From Arthrobacter antibioticus (lineage in GTDB: Bacteria > Actinomycetota > Actinomycetes > Actinomycetales > Micrococcaceae): 64,000 nucleotides of DNA. Shown piece by piece: positions 1 to 7,288 of the stretch; position 1 is the stretch's first letter, and every line of letters begins with the position of its first letter. A model generated the notes under the pieces. The model worked only from the letters and a program-made list of their open reading frames with translations, did not search any database and was not told the DNA's origin. The stretch is from contig NZ_JASISQ010000002.1 of the NCBI RefSeq assembly GCF_030063205.1, positions 310,001-374,000 on the forward strand. Reading direction: 5' to 3'. The position numbers and the translations under genes are program-made.

Positions 1-185
1 CAGCGGGCAAGAATTCGGGCCGATGTGGTTTTTCCGCAACCGCGTGGGCCTGAAAACAAGTAGGCGTGGTTGACTCGGTTCTTCTCCAGGGCAGCCATTA
101 GGGGACCCGTGACGTGTTCCTGACCGATGACTGTGGCAAACGAATCGGGACGGTACCGGCGATACAGGGCTGTTGGTGCACTCAC
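1..185 (-). CDS. dnaX: DNA polymerase III subunit gamma/tau, N-terminus (partial)
   Basis: This gene runs off the left edge of the window, so only about the first 61 codons are present. DnaX is the clamp-loader ATPase of the replicative polymerase. Read on the minus strand from the GTG at 183-185, the protein opens with the family signature [11 protein letters not shown] and continues to GQEHV and then the Walker A loop [12 protein letters not shown] at about residues 46-57. The ribosome binding site is weak. The SRP RNA gene lies just upstream on the same strand, and ffs-dnaX is a common actinobacterial arrangement, which supports both calls. No catalytic part beyond the P-loop can be judged. 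Confidence 0.93.
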   Translation of the reverse strand, partial: MSAPTALYRRYRPDSFATVIGQEHVTGPLMAALEKNRVNHAYLFSGPRGCGKTTSARILAR

Positions 186-274
186 AGTTGATACCCTATC
201 TAATCTGCCTGACAAAATGCCGGTCGGAGCCGCAGACTGGGCAAATTTGGGGATAAGTTTTTGGGAAAAGTAAA

Positions 275-361
275 GACCCCTCATGCACCCGCCAGAGCCC
301 GCTTACCCTTGCTACCTTCCGGTCCTGGGGGAGTTCACAGGGTGACGCCACATGAGGGGCC
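275..361 (-). ncRNA. ffs: Signal recognition particle RNA (small bacterial type)
   Basis: On the minus strand the segment contains the universally conserved SRP domain IV loop, seen as GGACCGGAAGGTAGCAAGGG, which binds Ffh. The two ends pair: CATGAGGGG at 351-359 with its complement CCCCTCATG at 277-285, giving the long hairpin of the small SRP RNA. A U-rich run follows on the transcribed strand below 275. The RNA guides nascent membrane and secreted proteins to the translocon. It lies about 90 bp upstream of dnaX on the same strand. The exact ends are estimated from the stem, so they may be off by several bases. Confidence 0.92.
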
Positions 362-539
362 GAAAAACAGCCTACCCGACTGTTGCGATGCGTGCGAATC
401 CAGCTGCAACTAGGAAGGCGTATCAATTCCTTGCCCGCGGTGGTAGCTTCACCTCATAGGGGCACCGATGCCATTGCCAACCCGGTCCCGCAACGTTTGG
501 CCCCTGCGTTGCTTGGGCCACTGTAGGGAGCGGACCGCC

Positions 540-752
540 ATGTTGACTTATGGTTTCTTTGAATGGATTTTCTGGGTGCTGGCTTTTTGCACGGGAATTT
601 TGGCGCTGGCACGTATTGAAGTGTTTTCAACCCACTCCTCTCAGCGTGTTCATCGCCATTCAGGTCAGCAGATACTCCTGTGGATCATGACCATAGCGTT
701 TGCGCTCTCAGGTTTTGTCACAGCAGCGCTGGCTATGCGGGCTGGGTACTGA
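540..752 (+). CDS. Small two-helix membrane protein, unknown function
   Basis: A 70-residue protein with two predicted membrane helices, roughly residues 4-24 (FFEWIFWVLAFCTGILALAR) and 46-66 (ILLWIMTIAFALSGFVTAA), joined by a basic, histidine-rich loop. I chose the ATG at 540 because AGGGAG precedes it at a suitable distance; an upstream in-frame ATG at 468 would add an Arg-rich, unlikely N-terminus. Small proteins of this shape, often annotated as DUF2516-like, are common in actinobacteria, but I cannot confirm the family from sequence alone. It stands alone between the SRP RNA and the tRNA gene. Confidence 0.6.
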   Translation: MLTYGFFEWIFWVLAFCTGILALARIEVFSTHSSQRVHRHSGQQILLWIMTIAFALSGFVTAALAMRAGY

Positions 753-1090
753 TTTCGGCCACGAATGGGTGAAGTGAGTGCTGTCGAAACTCGTTGTTAC
801 GTCTAAACGTCGCATTAGTGACGGGCGAATATGACAATCTTGTAAAGTTGGATAGGTGTTGTAGAGGCGGCGGAGCACCGCTGACTGCGACGCTTGGGTG
901 CCTTGCGTGCCCGATCCTGCTGCATGGTCTGCCTTTGGCATTGACCGCTAGGGGGGAATGAGGGCGGTGGGGCTTGAACGGGGCCGTATTGCCCTTATTT
1001 CTTGCCATCACCAAAAAGAGCCCGCTTCGATTCGTGACTTGGGTACTTTGTCAGGTACTCTTGAACCTGCTGTGTTTCGCACAGCAAGCT
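753..1090. other. Gene-free stretch upstream of tRNA-Ser
   Basis: No convincing reading frame is seen here. Just before the tRNA there is an inverted repeat, TGCTGTG (1068-1074) with CACAGCA (1080-1086), around a TTTCG loop. It could be a local hairpin or an operator-like element near the tRNA promoter. The rest shows nothing I can assign. Confidence 0.5.
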
Positions 1091-1178
1091 GGAGGATTCG
1101 CCTAGCGGCCTATGGCGCACGCCTGGAACGCGTGTTGGGTTAACGCCCTCGGGGGTTCAAATCCCCCATCCTCCGCCA
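1091..1178 (+). tRNA. tRNA-Ser(GGA)
   Basis: An 88-nt cloverleaf with a long variable arm, as expected for a class II serine tRNA. The acceptor stem is GGAGGAT (1091-1097) with ATCCTCC (1168-1174), followed by discriminator G and an encoded CCA end. The anticodon stem CACGC/GCGTG encloses the loop CTGGAAC, giving anticodon GGA at 1125-1127, which reads UCC/UCU codons. The T arm GGGGGTTCAAATCCCCC is intact. A rho-independent terminator follows directly. Confidence 0.97.
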
Positions 1179-1181
1179 GCG

Positions 1182-1222
1182 GAAGACCTGGAATCATAAA
1201 GATTCCGGGTCTTCTTTCGTTT
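1182..1222 (+). terminator. Rho-independent terminator of tRNA-Ser
   Basis: GAAGACCTGGAATC (1182-1196) pairs with GATTCCGGGTCTTC (1201-1214) around an ATAAA loop, with a T-rich tail after it. Placed right after the encoded CCA end, it ends the tRNA transcript. Confidence 0.85.
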
Positions 1223-1239
1223 AACCACACACCCCTGAG

Positions 1240-1394
1240 ACGCTCGCTCACTCCACGTCCTGTTTTGCGAAACGCTCGCTCATCCACGTGAGCGAGCGTC
1301 AGCTGAAACACAACGTGGACTGAGCGAGCGTCAGCTGAAACACAACGTGGAGTGAGCGAGCGTCAGAAAAAAACGGACGTGGAGTGAGCGAGCG
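1240..1394. repeat. Cluster of six palindromic intergenic repeat units
   Basis: Six copies of a short unit close to ACGTGGAGTGAGCGAGCGT are packed into 155 bp. Two are on the minus strand (1240-1258 and 1272-1289) and four on the plus strand (around 1288, 1313, 1345 and 1378). Two of the plus copies also share the downstream extension CAGCTGAAACACA. The opposed copies can fold into hairpins. The cluster fills the gap between the tRNA terminator and the 3' end of the HAD gene, like REP/BIME elements. No cas gene is near and the spacing is irregular, so this is not a CRISPR array. Confidence 0.85.
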
Positions 1395-1398
1395 ATGG

Positions 1399-2286
1399 TT
1401 AGTGGGGCAGGGCGTCCAACCAAAATTGCAGGAACGCAGCCCCGGCAAAGTCGTTGATCACCTCGTCACCAAGCCTCAGATCAGCGGCAGTCATAATGGG
1501 GTAGGGCTTGGCGGGAACGCCCTCAGCCGGCCGTACATCCACATGTTTGACCTGGTGATCCTGATGGTGGAGCCAGTCGGCCATGGCGTAGTCCGTGCGG
1601 GAATCGCCCACCGTGCGCCAGGCCTGGGGAATAATGCCTTGAGCTGCCAGCAGTTCAACTGCGCGGCTGGCCCCCAGATCCTTACCCAAACGCACTGACT
1701 CTATATCTGTGGAAATAATCGACGGATCAACGCGGTAATCAATACGGCCCGTTGACGCCGGCGCCCGGTGCTCAAGGCGCACAGCACCCAAGTCGTGGGT
1801 CGCCAGCAAAGCCAGCGCATCGGCGTCGAACGCTTCTTGCTGGGTCAAGTAGCCGCTGCTGTCCACGTCAACGTGCTGCTCTACGGAGACCATGGCCCGT
1901 TTGGTCTCGTCAAAGAACATGTGGCTGGCATATTTGGCGGCCACAAGATCTCGAATCTCATCGCCAAATGCTGCGGGCATCACAAGGGAATCATCCACGT
2001 GAACTGGACCCGAACCCTCGGGGGTGAAACTAAACCACACAGCACCCTTTTCGCAGATGGCATGCACCACGGAGCCTGCCGGTAGCCCGGCAACAAGCAT
2101 CGGCGCCATGAGTTGCTCGGCGATGAATGCATCAGATCGTCCGGTGTTGAAGACCACCGGGATGCCTCGACGGACCAGCTCAATCAGGTTAGTGATGATC
2201 TCAGGTGACACCCGGCGGTTCACTGGGCTGGCTAGCGGGCCGTCCACATCAAGGAGCAAGGCAAGCGGAGGTTGCAATAAAGTCAT
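1399..2286 (-). CDS. HAD-superfamily phosphatase (Cof-like, type IIB)
   Basis: A 295-residue cytosolic hydrolase with the HAD motifs in order: motif I DVDGPL at residues 13-18 (nucleophile Asp13 and acid/base Asp15), motif II NTGRS at about 47-51, and motif IV GDSRTDYAM near the C-terminus, which binds Mg2+. The large cap inserted between motifs II and III places it in the Cof/type IIB group, which dephosphorylates small phosphorylated metabolites such as sugar phosphates. The substrate cannot be read from sequence. It is monocistronic and its 3' end abuts a palindromic repeat cluster. Confidence 0.85.
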   Translation of the reverse strand: MTLLQPPLALLLDVDGPLASPVNRRVSPEIITNLIELVRRGIPVVFNTGRSDAFIAEQLMAPMLVAGLPAGSVVHAICEKGAVWFSFTPEGSGPVHVDDSLVMPAAFGDEIRDLVAAKYASHMFFDETKRAMVSVEQHVDVDSSGYLTQQEAFDADALALLATHDLGAVRLEHRAPASTGRIDYRVDPSIISTDIESVRLGKDLGASRAVELLAAQGIIPQAWRTVGDSRTDYAMADWLHHQDHQVKHVDVRPAEGVPAKPYPIMTAADLRLGDEVINDFAGAAFLQFWLDALPH

Positions 2287-2377
2287 GGATCCATGATCCC
2301 AGCGCTGCGTGCGGAAGACCAGTTTCGGTAACCTTTTGGCAACACACTCCGCGGTTCGATGGCACGACAGTTCCTTT

Positions 2378-2399
2378 AGGGACGTGAAGTCCCTAGTCT
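2378..2399. promoter_or_regulatory. Inverted repeat and -10-like element before the 2406 gene
   Basis: AGGGAC (2378-2383) and GTCCCT (2389-2394) form a perfect inverted repeat. TAGTCT (2394-2399), a plausible -10 box, ends only 6 bp before the GTG start at 2406. The spacing fits a leaderless transcript whose promoter overlaps an operator. This is inference from layout only. Confidence 0.4.
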
Positions 2400-2405
2400 G
2401 AAGAG

Positions 2406-2705
2406 GTGATCTTCAAAGCTGTTGGCGACAAACGCCCGTACCCAGACCATGGCTACATAACGCCCAAAGACTGGGCGGGTGTTGCGCCGCGCCAGGTCAG
2501 GTTGGCTGAACTTGTCACTACCAAAGCACAGTTGGACCTTGAAGCGCTTCTGGCCGAGGACTCCACATTTTTTGGCGACTTATTCCCGCACGTAGTGCAA
2601 TGGCGCGACACGCTGTACCTGGAGGACGGACTGCATCGAGCTGTCCGTACCGCCCTGCACCAGCGCACCATCCTGCACGCCCGAGTTTTGGTGATTGATG
2701 ACTAG
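2406..2705 (+). CDS. Conserved actinobacterial small protein with ParB/sulfiredoxin-like pattern
   Basis: A 99-residue soluble protein. The order RQVRLAELV, a central acidic helix, then YLEDGLHRAVRTALHQR resembles the ParB/sulfiredoxin-type fold, where a DGxHR turn follows a beta strand. Close homologues sit next to a LytR_C gene in related actinobacteria, and some annotation pipelines label them VapB-like antitoxins, but no toxin is adjacent here. The GTG start at 2406 has no separate ribosome binding site, which suggests leaderless translation. The stop overlaps the start of the next gene by 8 bp, so the two are probably co-translated. The function is unknown. Confidence 0.75.
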   Translation: MIFKAVGDKRPYPDHGYITPKDWAGVAPRQVRLAELVTTKAQLDLEALLAEDSTFFGDLFPHVVQWRDTLYLEDGLHRAVRTALHQRTILHARVLVIDD

Positions 2706-3519
2706 GCGCCCGGAGGAACCGCCCAAGAGCTCTTCCTCCGCACCCGACTCTGTCGATGAGGTCCTCTTGACCCCACGTGAAAAGCGAAGAGTGGTTCGAG
2801 AAGCGCGCCGGCAAGCCCTTGACGCCGCCTATGAGCTACGCATGAAACGTAAAAGGGCCAAGGACGGGACGTCGTGGCGTGGGCATCATATTGTTGACTC
2901 GCAGGGACTTGCCGAAGCTTTCCCGGATCCCGAAACACCGGAAATCTCTTCCAGCACGGTGCGGCGTCGCATCACCCACGGCGTCACTTTGGTGCTGCTG
3001 ATAGCGCTGGTGGTAGCCGCCGTCGTACTAGTGGGTATGGTGCAAAGGGGGGAGCTCGTACTGAAATTGGGGGCCGACAAACCCACCCCGACGCCGGAAA
3101 TTTGCCCCGCTGAAACACTTGACTACCCCGCCAATAAAACCGTCACAGTGAACGTTTATAACGGCGGGAGCATCGAAGGTAAAGCCGGCCAGGTGGCGAA
3201 GGAGCTGACGAAGCGCGGTTATCCCGTCAAGGCGATCGAGAATAAGTCCACGGACTATGCCTCGCCGACGGTTGTTATTTCAGGATCTAGCGGCCATGCC
3301 GCGGCCTTTAATATGCAGCGAAACTTCCCCAACTCCGAATATGTCCAAGATGACCGTGCGGACGGCACTGTCGATGTGATTGTGACAGGCCTGTTCAACG
3401 GACTTGTGGCCCCGCCCAAAGTGGATCAAACCCCGGGAGCTCTCTCTTGCCCGCGGCTCAGCCCACCACCCAGCCCACCGCCCAGCGAACCGGCGGTCAC
3501 CGCGCCAATTGGCGGATAG
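2698..3519 (+). CDS. Membrane-anchored protein with LytR C-terminal domain
   Basis: A 273-residue protein. It has a charged cytoplasmic N-terminal region of about 90 residues (with an Arg/Lys-rich helix REKRRVVREARRQALDAAY), one membrane helix at roughly 95-118 (LVLLIALVVAAVVLVGMV), and an extracytoplasmic LytR_C domain at about 145-240 that contains VNVYNGGSIEGKAGQVAKEL. It ends in a proline-rich tail. LytR_C domains occur at the end of LCP cell-wall ligases or alone, as here, and are linked to envelope assembly. Coupling to the upstream gene by an 8-bp overlap suggests a joint role. The partner and exact function are unknown. Confidence 0.85.
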   Translation: MTRRPEEPPKSSSSAPDSVDEVLLTPREKRRVVREARRQALDAAYELRMKRKRAKDGTSWRGHHIVDSQGLAEAFPDPETPEISSSTVRRRITHGVTLVLLIALVVAAVVLVGMVQRGELVLKLGADKPTPTPEICPAETLDYPANKTVTVNVYNGGSIEGKAGQVAKELTKRGYPVKAIENKSTDYASPTVVISGSSGHAAAFNMQRNFPNSEYVQDDRADGTVDVIVTGLFNGLVAPPKVDQTPGALSCPRLSPPPSPPPSEPAVTAPIGG

Positions 3520-3568
3520 TCAGGCTGCCCTAGCCGCTCTGGCCCCAGCTGAGCGCTAGAAAACGCCG

Positions 3569-4195
3569 CTAAGCAAGAACGGTTGGTCGGCCTTGCTCAT
3601 CGAAAGTAGCGCCAACGCCCGCTTGGATAAACCTCACCGCCGCGGCAATGTTCTCTTCATCGGGGATCTCGGTGTTGCGCCGTGAAGCACTGGCTGTCAA
3701 TGAACCGTGGATGAGCTGCACCAACCCTTCAACGTCAGCCTCCGGCAGGAAGCCTTGATCCATGCCCGTGCGCAGAATGTCTATTAGCAAGGTGTTAAGT
3801 TCGCCAACATGGACACCTAATTTTGCAAAGGACTCACTGGAGAGCACCGAGCGCATGGCTGGGCCCGGCGGGAGGTGCCGGCGGGTGAGATCCTCAAGCT
3901 GCGCGCGCACGTAGACGGACAAGCGGTCCACGGGATTCGCCAGACCATCCAACCTGGCCTTTAGATCGGTAACAAATTTGCCGGTTTCATCCAGTGCGTA
4001 AGCCACCAAAAGCTGTTCAAGGTCGGCAAAATAGTTATAGACGGCGGTTCTACCCACGCCCGCTGTCCTGGCCACATCAGTCATTGTCAGGCCCGGAAGG
4101 CCGTGCGTAAACAGGAGCTCGCCGAAAGCGTCGAGGATCTTACGCTGCGTTTGGGCGCGCTGTGCCGCGTTCGTGGGGGCGGCTATTCGAGGCAT
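3569..4195 (-). CDS. TetR-family transcriptional regulator
   Basis: A 208-residue one-component regulator. The N-terminal DNA-binding helix-turn-helix is clear at about residues 36-57 (LTMTDVARTAGVGRTAVYNY). The rest is an all-helical ligand-binding and dimerisation domain of normal TetR length. Its neighbours are the hipBA operon, transcribed in the same direction 58 bp upstream, and a convergent LytR_C gene. No obvious target operon is adjacent, so the regulon and ligand are unknown. Confidence 0.88.
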   Translation of the reverse strand: MPRIAAPTNAAQRAQTQRKILDAFGELLFTHGLPGLTMTDVARTAGVGRTAVYNYFADLEQLLVAYALDETGKFVTDLKARLDGLANPVDRLSVYVRAQLEDLTRRHLPPGPAMRSVLSSESFAKLGVHVGELNTLLIDILRTGMDQGFLPEADVEGLVQLIHGSLTASASRRNTEIPDEENIAAAVRFIQAGVGATFDEQGRPTVLA

Positions 4196-4253
4196 GCTGA
4201 CAGTTTACCGGCAATTCGTCAGTAAAAGTGCACGGGTGGGTTTACGGTGGGTT

Positions 4254-5516
4254 TCACCGCTGGATTGCGGCGCGCCGAATCCCCAGAACGCGCACGACGG
4301 CGTTGCTCACGTGCCGCTCGAACGGCAGTTCCGCCGTGGTCATGACCGAGGCTGCCAGTGCCTTGTCAATGCACTTTGCCACCAGCCGCTCCGGGATGTG
4401 CAAGGCGCGGCCAAAACGGAGCCAGTCATTGCGATCCAATCCGGTGCGACTGCCCGCACTGCCTCCCACGGGTAGTGCCATACCAGGGTCACGGGAGGGG
4501 TCCCCGTCAGTCAGGTCGGTCAGGATGCCTCCGGGAACCCCGGCGGCGAACCCCTGCTCAATCTCCGCCGCCAGTGTGCACTGTAAATCGTAGGCAGGAG
4601 CTATAAACCATTCACCATTGGGATGCTGAAGCACGGAAATATTCTTGGCATGCAGATCACCATTGCCCGTCAACCAGGCAAAAAGAAACTGCAGAAAAAT
4701 GTTCCGCGCCGCTAAGCCGCGAGCCGCACACATGCTTACTGCAGTGGCAGCAACTGCTTCACTGGGTACCGAATATTTTCTGCTTGGCCCCAAACCCATT
4801 AGTTGGGCACAATCCTCAACCGCCAACGAGCCAACCGGTGACCTATCAAAACGTGAGACGAGCAACGCGGCTTGACCAACGCCGTCGAACACCAAACGGG
4901 CATCCGCCACGGGGATTGAAAGTGCCCTGGCCTTGTTCAATAGCATGAACTCCGTTTCCACCTGGCGGGTGTGGCTTCCATCGTTGAACTTCAGGAGATA
5001 GGCGCGGGTGGGGTCCTTGTCGTGACGGTATGAGGCCGTGACCTTGTTTTGGGCACCTGCCAAAGCGGAGCGGTCCACCGGTCCGCTCTCCGCGCAAAAG
5101 TCAGCAAAACGAACGTTGTCCATCGATTTGTCCACCGTCAGCAGTGCCGGAATGCGCTCGGGTTTGGTGGCAGCCGGAACGATTTGGACATCGCCCACGG
5201 GATTTTCACCCGCGGCAAGAAGCAGTGAGAATTCATCGGTGAGGGTGGTTTTTGCGGCCCACCGCAGTTTGGCCAGGCGCGCACCTTCTGGCAGGAGGCC
5301 GGCGAAGAATGCCGGCACGTTACCGGGGCCGAATGTCACTGGGACGTCAAGGACCGGCAGGGTGGAGGCGATCGCTGTGCCGCCGTCGCTGAGGTAACCG
5401 GGCAGGTAGGAAAATACAACACCCAGACTGGGGTAGCGGGTCAATGTTGCCGCCGCTTGGCCCTTCTTATAAATTACTGCCTGAGAAACGGTTTTGGCAT
5501 CTTCAGGATTCTTCAT
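4254..5516 (-). CDS. hipA: HipA-family serine/threonine kinase toxin
   Basis: A 420-residue HipA-like kinase. It has the HipA N-terminal couple (PAFFAGLLPEGARLAKL at about 70-86), a nucleotide-binding region with the family's GAQNKVTASY stretch, the catalytic loop NGDLHAKN near residues 284-291 and a metal-binding PAYDL near 307. In HipA toxins the kinase phosphorylates a translation factor such as glutamyl-tRNA synthetase and induces dormancy, and HipB neutralises it. The start overlaps the stop of hipB by 4 bp (ATGA), so the antitoxin is made first and the two are translationally coupled. All key residues look intact, so it is probably active. Confidence 0.9.
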   Translation of the reverse strand: MKNPEDAKTVSQAVIYKKGQAAATLTRYPSLGVVFSYLPGYLSDGGTAIASTLPVLDVPVTFGPGNVPAFFAGLLPEGARLAKLRWAAKTTLTDEFSLLLAAGENPVGDVQIVPAATKPERIPALLTVDKSMDNVRFADFCAESGPVDRSALAGAQNKVTASYRHDKDPTRAYLLKFNDGSHTRQVETEFMLLNKARALSIPVADARLVFDGVGQAALLVSRFDRSPVGSLAVEDCAQLMGLGPSRKYSVPSEAVAATAVSMCAARGLAARNIFLQFLFAWLTGNGDLHAKNISVLQHPNGEWFIAPAYDLQCTLAAEIEQGFAAGVPGGILTDLTDGDPSRDPGMALPVGGSAGSRTGLDRNDWLRFGRALHIPERLVAKCIDKALAASVMTTAELPFERHVSNAVVRVLGIRRAAIQR

Positions 5517-5719
5517 GAACCAGACACTTTCAAACTCAAGCTCATCCCCAGCGCCGATGCCACAGCAGTGAGGATGTCCAACCGCACGGTTGCCCGGCCA
5601 TTTTCCAGGTCGCTAAGTACTCGCGTGGAGATGTCGGCCAGGTCAGCTGTTTCGTTTTGTGTCAGGTGCAACGATTTGCGCCTAGCCCGGAGGGTAGTGC
5701 CCAGATCGGTGGCATCCAT
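5513..5719 (-). CDS. hipB: HipB-family antitoxin, XRE-type helix-turn-helix
   Basis: A 68-residue Cro/C1-type DNA-binding protein. The helix-turn-helix runs from LGTTLRARRKSLHLTQNETA through DLADISTRVLSDLENGRATV, and the short C-terminal strand LSLKV is typical of HipB dimers. It should bind and inhibit the HipA kinase encoded immediately downstream and repress the operon. AGGAAAGAG lies about 10 nt before the ATG at 5719. The start codons of hipB and the divergent MFS gene at 5902 are 182 bp apart, leaving room for two promoters. Confidence 0.9.
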   Translation of the reverse strand: MDATDLGTTLRARRKSLHLTQNETADLADISTRVLSDLENGRATVRLDILTAVASALGMSLSLKVSGS

Positions 5720-5901
5720 GTGTGGTCCGGCTCTTTCCTGGTGGGTCTAGCGAGTCTGGCGGGTCTATGGTGCGTGCACTGTGCCCGTTGGCACCATCCT
5801 ATGTGGCAAGCCACGATTTTCTGCACGATCTTACCGAAAATGTTTGTCTTGCATCGTGAGTACATAAGCGAAGCCGGCTCGGGATTGGCTAGGGTGGGGC
5901 A

Positions 5902-7254
5902 GTGAACAACTTTCTGGTGAAGAGGCCATGGACAGGGCGCATCGGTGCGCTTTTGGGCATTCTACTCATGGCCCTGAGTCTGCGCCCGGCCGTATCCGTG
6001 GTTCCTCCGCTGCTGGGGGAACTGGGCGGCGAACTTGATTTTGACGCCAGCAGCACGGGTCTGCTCGCCATGTTGCCGCCGCTCATGTTCGCCGTCTTTG
6101 GTCTGAGCACGCCTGTGCTGATTCGTCGGTTTGGGCTTGAAAAAGTTCTAGTTGCGTCCATACTGCTCGCCATGGGCGGGCAGTTGGTCCGTGCCCTCAC
6201 AGTTGATGTCTGGTCCTTCCTGTCTCTCACGGCAGTGGTCATGGCCGGGTATGGGATTGGCAACGTGGTGCTGCCACCACTGGTTAAGAAGTACTTCCCT
6301 GACCGCGTGGGTATCTTGACCGCCGGGTACGTGACGCTTTTAGCTGTTGGCACTGCCATCAGCCCGCAACTTGCCGTACCCGTTGCTGCCGGAAGTAATT
6401 GGCGGGTCTCCGTGGGGATGTGGGCCTCGATGAGTTTTCTGGTCCTGCTGCCATGGGTTAGCCAATTCCTGCGGGACCGAAAGCAGAAGAACCGTATCGC
6501 TAGTGATGGACGGGACGACGCCGGAGCTCCCGCCCATCTGGGCGCGGCCAGCCTCAACAACGCCGCTGCTGACAACGCCGCTGCATACAACGCCGCTGCC
6601 AACAACAAGGCAGAAATTCCCAAGCTCAGGCCATGGCGTTCGCCGGTTGCGTGGGGCCTAGCTATCTTTCTGGCTGGAAATTCCGCTCAAACCTACGTCT
6701 ATTTCACTTGGTTGCCGCCATATCTCTCCAGCCAAGGTCTGGACTCGTCGACCGCGGGCACCGCGCTGGCATATTTCGCTATTGTGGGTCTGCCCGTGAG
6801 CTTGTTGGTGCCGTTGTGGGTTCCTCGATTGAAAAACCCGATTGTGGCTGTCAGTGTCTTCGCGGTGTGTTGGTGCATCGGTCACGTTGGTCTCTACCTG
6901 GCCCCAATGGACGGCACGTGGTTGTGGGTTACCTTTGCCGGCTTGGGGCAGGGCACCTTTGCCACCGCTTTGCTGATGGTCAATTTGCGCTCGCGGACCA
7001 CTCACGGCTCATCGGTGCTCTCCGGTTTTAGCCAAGGCATCGGCTATGCCGGGGCGGGTATTGCGCCGCTTTTCTTTGGCTCCATGCATGACACGACAGG
7101 TTCTTGGGCGGGATCATTCGCCATGCTTGGCATTTGCTTGGTCGTCATGATGGCCGGTGCAGTGATGATAAATGCCAAACGTTACATCGAGGATTCAGAA
7201 GAGCAACCTAGCGTTCCTGATGCCACAGGACATGGAGTGAAGCTCGCGGACTAA
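5902..7254 (+). CDS. MFS transporter, CynX/NimT-like
   Basis: A 450-residue, 12-helix major facilitator. The N-terminus (SLRPAVSVVPPLLGELGGEL) has the pattern of the CynX/NimT subgroup (cyanate and 2-nitroimidazole transporters). The long cytoplasmic loop between helices 6 and 7 (about residues 190-240) carries a repeated Asn/Ala stretch, NNAAADNAAAYNAAANNKA, encoded by tandem AACGCCGCTGC-like units at 6555-6608. GTG start at 5902, preceded by a GGGTGGGG stretch. The substrate is unknown; cyanate is only one possibility, since no cyanase gene is nearby. Confidence 0.85.
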   Translation: MNNFLVKRPWTGRIGALLGILLMALSLRPAVSVVPPLLGELGGELDFDASSTGLLAMLPPLMFAVFGLSTPVLIRRFGLEKVLVASILLAMGGQLVRALTVDVWSFLSLTAVVMAGYGIGNVVLPPLVKKYFPDRVGILTAGYVTLLAVGTAISPQLAVPVAAGSNWRVSVGMWASMSFLVLLPWVSQFLRDRKQKNRIASDGRDDAGAPAHLGAASLNNAAADNAAAYNAAANNKAEIPKLRPWRSPVAWGLAIFLAGNSAQTYVYFTWLPPYLSSQGLDSSTAGTALAYFAIVGLPVSLLVPLWVPRLKNPIVAVSVFAVCWCIGHVGLYLAPMDGTWLWVTFAGLGQGTFATALLMVNLRSRTTHGSSVLSGFSQGIGYAGAGIAPLFFGSMHDTTGSWAGSFAMLGICLVVMMAGAVMINAKRYIEDSEEQPSVPDATGHGVKLAD

Positions 7255-7288
7255 AGGGCAGCCGCTGCCCCTGGTGCACGGCAGCATG

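Noticed and set aside
1068-1086. Hairpin before tRNA-Ser as a T-box or terminator
   Set aside because: It is too short for a T-box, lacks a T-tract, and precedes rather than follows a gene; kept only as an inverted repeat.
1240-1394. Possible CRISPR array
   Set aside because: Units occur in both orientations with irregular gaps, no cas genes are present, and spacers are absent.
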